64,000 nucleotides of DNA, taken from JAVVEG01 sp032251455 (GTDB lineage Bacteria > Pseudomonadota > Gammaproteobacteria > Pseudomonadales > Pseudohongiellaceae). The stretch spans positions 1 through 64,000 of the forward strand of contig JAVVEG010000003.1 in NCBI GenBank assembly GCA_032251455.1, given 5' to 3'. The position numbers and the translations under genes are program-made. The notes under the pieces were generated by a model. The model was not told the DNA's origin and did not search any database. It saw only the letters and a list, made by a program, of their open reading frames with translations. Numbering within the stretch: position 1 is the stretch's first letter; each line of letters begins with the position of its first letter. Below are positions 58,255-64,000 of this stretch, piece by piece.

Positions 58255-59649
58255 TCAGGCTTGTTTTTTCTTGCGCGGTAAACCGAAGCGCTGTCTTCTT
58301 TCCCAGAGACATTTGCGGCTTATTCCCAGTTTTCTGGCCAGTTGGGTCTCATTCATCTGGTCTTGATGTTCAAGTACGAATTTCTGGAAATAGTCCTCCA
58401 GTGACAGCTCATCTGCAGGGTCGTCGTTGTGGCTGCTGTTGCCCGCCTCCTGGCTGGTAATGCGTTGACTCAAGGGGCGTATACCCAGATGACCACCAGT
58501 ATCTATGGCCAGCAGCTCAGCGCCGATTTCCTCGCTTTCGGCCAAAACCACGGCCCGCTCGATTGCATTTTCCAGTTCTCGTACATTGCCAGGCCAAGTA
58601 TAAGAAGTGATGGCTTTGGTTGCTTCGTTGCTGAAATGCAGCATGGGGGATTTCAGGCGTTTGCAGGTGCGGTCCAGCAGGGCATCAGCCAGTTCCATAA
58701 TGTCGTTGCCACGCTCTTTCAGTGGAGGAATAACCAGGGTCATGACATTGATACGATAATAAAGATCTTCACGAAAATCGCCATCGATAACCAATTGTTT
58801 GAGATCACGGTGTGTCGCCGCCACCAGGCGCACATCCACTTTCCTGGATTGTACCGAACCAACCTTGCGAATTTCATTTTCCTGCAACACCCGGAGTAAG
58901 CGTGCCTGGGCCTCAAGTGGCAGTTCGCCTATCTCATCCAGGAACAAGGTACTGCAATTGGCCGCTTCCACCAGCCCCGTGCGGGTTGCGGTGGCGCCGG
59001 TAAAGGCCCCTTTTTCGTGGCCAAACAATTCGGATTCGATCAGATTTTCCGGGATGGCCGCACAGTTGACAGAAATCATTTCTTCCTTGTTGCGGCTACT
59101 GAGCTTGTGGATTGCCTTGGCCACCAGTTCCTTGCCGGTACCTGATTCGCCGTTGATCAGTACCGTGGAGCTGGTTTGAGCCACTTTATGAATGCGGCGG
59201 AAAAGTTCCATCATCTGGGGGCAGCTGCCAATCATGCCGTGGATGGGGGGGGCACTATCCGGATAGTTTGGTTCGCGTGGTTTTCTGGCAGCACTTTCCT
59301 TGATGATTTTGGCAACGGTATCGAGCATTTCCTGGTGCTCAAAGGGCTTGGAAATATAGTCGACTGCACCCATTTTCATGGAATCGATGGCAGAGCGCAG
59401 GCTCGAGTAGCTGGTCATGATCAGTACAGGGGATGAGGTCATTTTGATCAGGTCGGTGCCGGGGGCGCCAGGCAGGCGCAGATCGCTGATGACGATGTCG
59501 AAAGAAGGGCCAGCATCAAGCTGTTCAACGGCTTCGTTGACCGATCCAGCCTCGCAGACCTCATACTCATGGCGCTCCAGCAAACGCCGCAGGGCGTTGC
59601 GGATCACCTGCTCATCTTCAACCACCAGAACTCGGTACTTCTCAGTCAT
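58255..59649 (-). CDS. cbrB: Sigma-54 dependent response regulator CbrB
   Basis: 464 residues from the ATG at 59649, four bases after the cbrA stop with GAGTGA before it. Receiver domain with acidic Glu11/Asp12, phospho-acceptor Asp56 and Lys101; AAA+ domain with Walker A GESGTGKE (167-174) and GAFTGA (214-219) for sigma-54 contact; Fis-type C-terminal helix-turn-helix (NETQLARKLGISRKCLWERRQRFGL). It is the partner of the kinase CbrA and should activate the small-RNA promoter just downstream. Confidence 0.93.
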   Translation of the reverse strand: MTEKYRVLVVEDEQVIRNALRRLLERHEYEVCEAGSVNEAVEQLDAGPSFDIVISDLRLPGAPGTDLIKMTSSPVLIMTSYSSLRSAIDSMKMGAVDYISKPFEHQEMLDTVAKIIKESAARKPREPNYPDSAPPIHGMIGSCPQMMELFRRIHKVAQTSSTVLINGESGTGKELVAKAIHKLSSRNKEEMISVNCAAIPENLIESELFGHEKGAFTGATATRTGLVEAANCSTLFLDEIGELPLEAQARLLRVLQENEIRKVGSVQSRKVDVRLVAATHRDLKQLVIDGDFREDLYYRINVMTLVIPPLKERGNDIMELADALLDRTCKRLKSPMLHFSNEATKAITSYTWPGNVRELENAIERAVVLAESEEIGAELLAIDTGGHLGIRPLSQRITSQEAGNSSHNDDPADELSLEDYFQKFVLEHQDQMNETQLARKLGISRKCLWERRQRFGLPRKKKQA

Positions 59650-59653
59650 TTGG

Positions 59654-62581
59654 TCACTCAATTTGGGGGTGTGCCTCATCATAACAGGGGAAACTTAAAA
59701 TTACCCGTGTTCCCGGATTGCCAGTCTGTCGCCAGGGGCTGATTATATCAATATGTCCATTCATGTTTTCAACAATGCTGTAGACCAGGGACAGGCCCAG
59801 TCCGGTACCTTCTCCGGCCTGCTTGGTGGTAAAGAAAGGCTCGAAGACACGATCACGGATATCTGTCGGGATTCCAGTACCCTCGTCACTGACAGCTATC
59901 TCCACCGATGAGGCTATCCGCCGACATTCGATGCGAATGGTACTGTAGGCAGGGCTTGCATCCTGGGCATTGTTAATCAGATTGACCATGATTTGCAGCA
60001 GCTTCTGCGAGTCTCCCAGAATTTTCACCTCATCAAAACTGGTGACATTATAAAGAATTTCCTTGCGTTTTTTGTTGAGGGAGATCAGGGCAATGGCTTC
60101 ATCCACGCATTCGCGGACATCGACGATTTCATTGACCTGATCAGAGCGGTTGCTGCCGCTGTGGGCAAAATTCACCAGCGACTGGACGATACGCGAGGTC
60201 CGGTCTGTCTGCTCGATGATCTGGTTGGCCATGGTCTTGAGTTCTGCATTCTGGGTTTCATCGCGGATATTTTGCGCCAGACAGGCGATTCCGGTGATCG
60301 GGTTGCCTATTTCGTGAGCGACACCAGCGGCCAGCCGACCTATTGAAGCCAGGCGCTCGCTATGCGTAAGCTCTTCTTCCAGCAGCTCGGTATCCGTCAG
60401 ATCCTCGAGCAGAATGACGATCCCATCCTGCTGGATTTTCTGGGCAGCGGATTTTTCGATGACAGCCTTGTGCAGGCTGATGAAGCGCTTGCTGCCCAAC
60501 ACCTCGATGGCCTGTTTGTGTTGATGGGCTGTTTCGGCCAGGGTGAATTGATGTATCAGGCTGCTCCAGGGTTCACCAATCTCACTCAGTTGCGACCCGA
60601 TGGCTTCGCTGGCAGGCGTGCCAGTCAGGGTTTCCATGGCCAGGTTCCACATCACAATCTGTTGCTGGGAGCCGAGTGAGCACACACCCAATGGCAATTC
60701 CAGCAAGACCTGACGGTGGTAGCGTCTGAGGTTATCCAGGTCGGCTGCCATTCCCGACAGGTTGCTGCGGTAGGCTTCAATCCGGCTTTCGATGACATCA
60801 ATGTCCGTGGAGTTGTTTTCATTGTGGACAGTGAAGGGCAGGAAACGATCAATCAGGTCATGAGATATGGCCGGCCCGAGTAGCCCGGAAAGATTGGCCT
60901 CCAACCGCCCCCGCAGTAAACGCATGGCATGTGGCCGTTTCTCCTGCTGACTGATATTGAGATCTTCCAGCGCCTTGTGAACCTCCCTGGTTGCAGTATG
61001 CTCCCCAAGGGGTTTGGTCAACCGGGTGATAAAGTCCTGGGGAGTTTTGGCGGTCAGGCCAGAGCGATTGCGCCGCCGCAGGGTATCCAGCGAACAGATG
61101 TCGGCCGAAGCCTTCTCTTCTTCCGAACTGTGGGTCAGCAAGGAGACGATAACAAAGAGAATGATGTTGCTGACCAGTGACAGGGCGATGATTTCGCGAC
61201 TGTTGAGATCGCCCAGAGTGAAAAAATTGGTACCCGTGGCCACCGGTAACATCAGGAACAGGAACCAGATCCCGACACCTACCGCCAGCCCTGCCAGAAA
61301 CCCCTTTTTGTTGCCACGTGGCCAATACAGCAGGGCGATGACACTGGGCAGAAACTGCAGGCTGGCAATGAAGGCCACATTGCCTATGGCGCGCACACTG
61401 AGCTGATCTTCCGGAATGTAAAAAAACAGGAAAGCTGCCCAGATAAGTGCCGCAATCAGGAGACGGCGACGCCAGAGCAACCAGCGATAGATATTCTGTC
61501 CGGCTTCAGGCTGGTAAATGGGAAGAATCAGATGATTGAGACACATGGTGGAGAGTGCCAGTGTAGTGACAATGATCAAGCCGCTGGCCGCAGAGAGACC
61601 TCCCAGAAAACCAATCAGGGCAAACAGTCTTGACTCGAAGTCTATGCCCAGGGTCACGGGATAATATTCCATGGGCGCACCCGAACCGGATTTAAGGCCA
61701 GCCCAGAGGATCGGTAATATCGGTAGGCTGAATAATAGAAAGTATAAGGGCAACGCCCATCCAGCCAGATTCAGCGCCTTGGGATCATTGTTCTCATTGA
61801 AGGTCATGTAAAACATGTGTGGCATGGTCACCGCAGCAGTGAAGAACAACAGTGCGGTTATCTGGAATGCTCCGGGCGCCGCAGGTTGTTTGAGTTGTTG
61901 CAACAGTTGCGTTTCTTCCGTCAACCACTGGTTCATGGCAGACAGGCTGCCGAAGCCTTCATGAACGGCAAACCAGCCGACCAGCAACAGGGCAATCAGT
62001 TTGATCACGGATTCAAAGGCAATGGCCATGACCAGCCCTTCATGCTTCTCTCGACCGGAACCTTTGCCAGTGCCAAAAAGAATCGCAAAAAGGGTGATGA
62101 CCAGACAGAAGGCAAGAGCAAGCCGGGTTTGTGAGGCTTCTCCGGTCAGGATGCCGAGAGTGCTGGATACCGCCTGAATCTGCAGGGACAACAACGGCGT
62201 GATGCCTATCAACATGACCAGGGTGGTTACTGTGCCAGCCCAGGGGCTGCGGTACCGAAAGGCAAGCAGGTCGGCCAATGAGCTGAGTTGATAACTCTTG
62301 GTGATGTTCAGGATTGGCCGCAGCATCAGTGGGTAGAGCAGAAAGGCCAGGGAGATGCCGATGAAGGGAGCCAGGTAACCGTATCCGTCGCGAAACGCAT
62401 TGCTGGTTGCCGCATAGTAGGACCAGACGCTGGCAAAGACTCCCAGCGATAACACATAAACCAGAGGATGACGTACCAGTCGTTGCGGAATCCAGCCGCG
62501 CTCGGTGGCAAAGGCGATCAGGAACAACAGCACCAGGTAGCAGAAACCCAGAACAAAAAGTGTGCTCAGCTCAAAGGTCAT
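59654..62581 (-). CDS. cbrA: Sensor histidine kinase CbrA with transporter domain
   Basis: 975 residues from the ATG at 62581 (MTFELSTLFVLGFCYLVLL). The first about 500 residues form a sodium/solute symporter-like domain with 12 or more hydrophobic segments (FRYRSPWAG, FNENNDPKALNLAGW), then a linker, a PAS-like sensor (about 620-730), the phospho-accepting His756 in GVAHEIGNP and the ATPase domain with N box NLINNAQDA, GTGIP and TGLGLSLVYSI. This matches CbrA of Pseudomonas (carbon and nitrogen balance, histidine use). It overlaps cbrX by 11 bases. Confidence 0.93.
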   Translation of the reverse strand: MTFELSTLFVLGFCYLVLLFLIAFATERGWIPQRLVRHPLVYVLSLGVFASVWSYYAATSNAFRDGYGYLAPFIGISLAFLLYPLMLRPILNITKSYQLSSLADLLAFRYRSPWAGTVTTLVMLIGITPLLSLQIQAVSSTLGILTGEASQTRLALAFCLVITLFAILFGTGKGSGREKHEGLVMAIAFESVIKLIALLLVGWFAVHEGFGSLSAMNQWLTEETQLLQQLKQPAAPGAFQITALLFFTAAVTMPHMFYMTFNENNDPKALNLAGWALPLYFLLFSLPILPILWAGLKSGSGAPMEYYPVTLGIDFESRLFALIGFLGGLSAASGLIIVTTLALSTMCLNHLILPIYQPEAGQNIYRWLLWRRRLLIAALIWAAFLFFYIPEDQLSVRAIGNVAFIASLQFLPSVIALLYWPRGNKKGFLAGLAVGVGIWFLFLMLPVATGTNFFTLGDLNSREIIALSLVSNIILFVIVSLLTHSSEEEKASADICSLDTLRRRNRSGLTAKTPQDFITRLTKPLGEHTATREVHKALEDLNISQQEKRPHAMRLLRGRLEANLSGLLGPAISHDLIDRFLPFTVHNENNSTDIDVIESRIEAYRSNLSGMAADLDNLRRYHRQVLLELPLGVCSLGSQQQIVMWNLAMETLTGTPASEAIGSQLSEIGEPWSSLIHQFTLAETAHQHKQAIEVLGSKRFISLHKAVIEKSAAQKIQQDGIVILLEDLTDTELLEEELTHSERLASIGRLAAGVAHEIGNPITGIACLAQNIRDETQNAELKTMANQIIEQTDRTSRIVQSLVNFAHSGSNRSDQVNEIVDVRECVDEAIALISLNKKRKEILYNVTSFDEVKILGDSQKLLQIMVNLINNAQDASPAYSTIRIECRRIASSVEIAVSDEGTGIPTDIRDRVFEPFFTTKQAGEGTGLGLSLVYSIVENMNGHIDIISPWRQTGNPGTRVILSFPCYDEAHPQIE

Positions 62582-62747
62582 CGGTGTGTTGTTCCCGGTA
62601 TGACCAGGCCGCAGCAATGATGATCACCAGGCCGATGATAAAAGGGCGATACCAAGCTCCTGCCGGCTGTGACACCCAGTCCACACTCAACAGGAATAAC
62701 AGGTATCCGCCAACCAGCAATAACAAGGTAGATGGGGGTATGTACAC
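62571..62747 (-). CDS. cbrX: Small membrane protein overlapping cbrA (CbrX-like)
   Basis: 58 codons from a GTG at 62747, with GGGAGG five bases upstream. Product MYIPPSTLLLLVGGYLLFLL... with two hydrophobic segments, then AAAWSYREQHTDDL. The stop overlaps the start of cbrA by 11 bases, a layout that would couple their translation. A small ORF at this position is known in Pseudomonas putida as CbrX (from memory). Longer readings upstream in the same frame lack a start with a ribosome binding site. Confidence 0.75.
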   Translation of the reverse strand: MYIPPSTLLLLVGGYLLFLLSVDWVSQPAGAWYRPFIIGLVIIIAAAWSYREQHTDDL

Positions 62748-62766
62748 GCAGTCCTCCCGGTTCCAA

Positions 62767-63666
62767 TCAAATCCGGATAGTAGCCAACTTGGGTACTCTC
62801 TGTATATCCCAGTTGCGTACAGCCCACTGTAGTTGTTGTTCAACAGTTTCCTGCTCACTCCCGGCCGGTGGCTTCTGACCAAGAAAGCAAAGGGCCTGGT
62901 TAAGTTGCCGGGGAGCCTGGGCCAGGTCAAGTACCTCGGCAAAGTGTTGTTTGCTGAGCTTTTGATTGAGAGCATTCGTGGCAATTGGAATATGCGCATA
63001 AACGGGGCATGGGGCTGACAGCAGCTGCTGCAGATAAATCTGGCGTGGTGTGGATTCAAGCAGGTCCGCACCACGCACGATGTGGTTGATTTCCTGATAA
63101 TGATCGTCAATAACCACCGCCAGTTGGTAGGCAAACAATCCATCACGGCGGCGCACGATAAAGTCCCCACTGGACGCTGCCAGGTTTTGGCTGAATGGTC
63201 CCTGGATCAGATCAGTGAAACCGGGATTGGCTGTGCCGACGTACACCCGCATGGCATGGGGCCCCGGTTTGGGACAATGAAACCGGCAATGTCCGTCATA
63301 GATGCCGCCCAGAGCCCTGACCCGTTTGCGGGAGCAACTGCAGGGGTAAATCATTCCTGCAGCAGTGAGTTCATCCAGGACGCTTTGATAGGCCTCGAGA
63401 CGCGTGCTCTGATACAGAACCGGACCATCCCAGTGCAGTCCAAATTTTTCCAGAGCCTGTAGTATGCTGCTGGCAGCGCCGGTCGGCTCGCGCTCGGGGT
63501 CGAGGTCTTCCATGCGCAGGAGCCAGAGGCCCCGGTGGTGTTTTGCATCAAGATAGGAAGCAAGTGCTGCCAGCAGTGAACCAAAATGCAGCTCACCAGT
63601 GGGCGAGGGGGCGAAACGACCTATATAGGGCGGATCAGGCTCCCCATTGTTTTTCTTTGATCTCAT
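62767..63666 (-). CDS. gluQ: Glutamyl-Q tRNA(Asp) synthetase
   Basis: 299 residues from the ATG at 63666. Class I aminoacyl-tRNA synthetase catalytic domain without the anticodon part: HIGH-like FAPSPTGELHFGSL, zinc ligands CSCS...YDGHCRFHC, and LNQKLSKQHF as the KMSKS-like motif. It attaches glutamate to the queuosine base of tRNA-Asp. The start overlaps dksA by 32 bases; the alternative shorter starts have no ATG or GTG. Confidence 0.92.
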   Translation of the reverse strand: MRSKKNNGEPDPPYIGRFAPSPTGELHFGSLLAALASYLDAKHHRGLWLLRMEDLDPEREPTGAASSILQALEKFGLHWDGPVLYQSTRLEAYQSVLDELTAAGMIYPCSCSRKRVRALGGIYDGHCRFHCPKPGPHAMRVYVGTANPGFTDLIQGPFSQNLAASSGDFIVRRRDGLFAYQLAVVIDDHYQEINHIVRGADLLESTPRQIYLQQLLSAPCPVYAHIPIATNALNQKLSKQHFAEVLDLAQAPRQLNQALCFLGQKPPAGSEQETVEQQLQWAVRNWDIQRVPKLATIRI

Positions 63667-64000
63667 CGAGAGTTTTGCAATCGATACATTTACTGGCAGT
63701 TGGACGGGCTTCCAGTCGGCGAATACCAATCTCTATACCGCAGGAGTCGCAAAAACCATAATCATCCTGAACTATCTTTTCGATGGTTGCGTCGATTTTC
63801 CTGATCAGTTTGCGTTCACGATCCCGGGTTCTCAGCTCCAGGCTGAACTCCTCTTCCTGGGTGGCGCGGTCGGCCGGGTCGGGGTAGTTGGCTGCCTCAT
63901 CCTGCATATGATGGACTGTGCGGTCGACTTCTTCCATCAACTGGTTGCGCCATTCACGAAGAATCTTCTTGAAGTGCTCCTTCTGGCCCTCATTCATGTA
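63635..64000 (-). CDS. dksA: RNA polymerase-binding transcription factor DksA, 5' part outside the window
   Basis: The last 121 codons plus a tyrosine codon at the right edge are visible; E. coli DksA has 151 residues, so about 30 N-terminal residues lie beyond base 64000. Coiled-coil FKKILREWRNQLMEEVDRTVHHMQDEAAN with the tip DPADRA, then the zinc finger CDSCG...CIDC. DksA works with ppGpp on RNA polymerase to control ribosomal and amino acid promoters. Confidence 0.95.
   Translation of the reverse strand, partial: YMNEGQKEHFKKILREWRNQLMEEVDRTVHHMQDEAANYPDPADRATQEEEFSLELRTRDRERKLIRKIDATIEKIVQDDYGFCDSCGIEIGIRRLEARPTASKCIDCKTLDEIKEKQWGA

Noticed and set aside
62571..63170. Reading the small ORF before cbrA as a 199-residue protein
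   Set aside because: The added part runs antisense-frame through gluQ and has no start with a ribosome binding site. The GTG at 62747 does.
1..64000. CRISPR arrays, tRNA or rRNA genes
   Set aside because: No regularly spaced repeat family and no tRNA- or rRNA-like sequence was recognised in a read-through of both strands. A dedicated search could still find one.

Overview
The window is 64 kb of a gammaproteobacterial chromosome of moderate GC, with two 100-base runs of N (24549-24648 and 31589-31688). Two things point to the Pseudomonadales and their marine relatives. One is the order dksA - gluQ - small ORF - cbrA - cbrB - non-coding gap - pcnB. The other is a gene set with SIMPL, redoxin/cytochrome/copper-monooxygenase-like and DUF2239 proteins. 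I cannot name the genus from sequence alone.

Region 1 (1-14265) is the end of tuf followed by the S10, spc and alpha ribosomal protein operons in canonical order: rpsJ to rpsQ, rplN to rpmJ with secY, and rpsM to rplQ with rpoA. A consensus promoter lies at 105-133 and a strong terminator follows rplQ. Region 2 (14287-22898) holds a class V aminotransferase, an atypical LspA paralogue, small membrane proteins, a glpK - histidine phosphatase - DUF1499 unit divergent from glpD, and the first of two large exported redoxin/cytochrome c/copper-monooxygenase-like proteins.

Region 3 (23034-35439) is accessory and rich in exported proteins: lipoprotein, alpha/beta hydrolase, SUKH protein, exported methyltransferase, esterases, serine hydrolase, exported FAH-fold protein and glutaredoxin. 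It also holds a TetR regulator placed just before the second redoxin/cytochrome/copper protein, whose promoter carries a palindrome. Region 4 (35357-39822, minus strand) looks like one operon, pxpB - pxpC - pxpA - persulfide dioxygenase/rhodanese - 3-mercaptopyruvate sulfurtransferase, which joins 5-oxoproline recycling to persulfide oxidation. Region 5 (39947-51893) carries uvrA, ssb, moeA, rhlE, a DUF2239 gene with a striking operator, cspA, a rhodanese-like phosphatase-fold protein and a thiolase. Region 6 (51911-57708, minus) is acs, panC, panB, a deoxynucleoside kinase and pcnB.

Region 7 (57718-64000, minus) is the most interesting part. CbrA (transporter fused to histidine kinase) and CbrB (NtrC-type regulator) are preceded by an overlapping 58-codon membrane ORF resembling CbrX. 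They are followed by a 537-base gap before pcnB, which is where Pseudomonas encodes the CrcZ small RNA. The gap holds a TGTTAC/GTAACA inverted pair, a sigma-54 type promoter (GG-N10-GC) and, just after the predicted start, clusters of AAYAAYAA motifs. I predict an unannotated CrcZ-like RNA that titrates Hfq/Crc and so controls carbon catabolite repression. glpK/glpD, acs, the thiolase and the hydrolases nearby are the kind of genes such a system governs.
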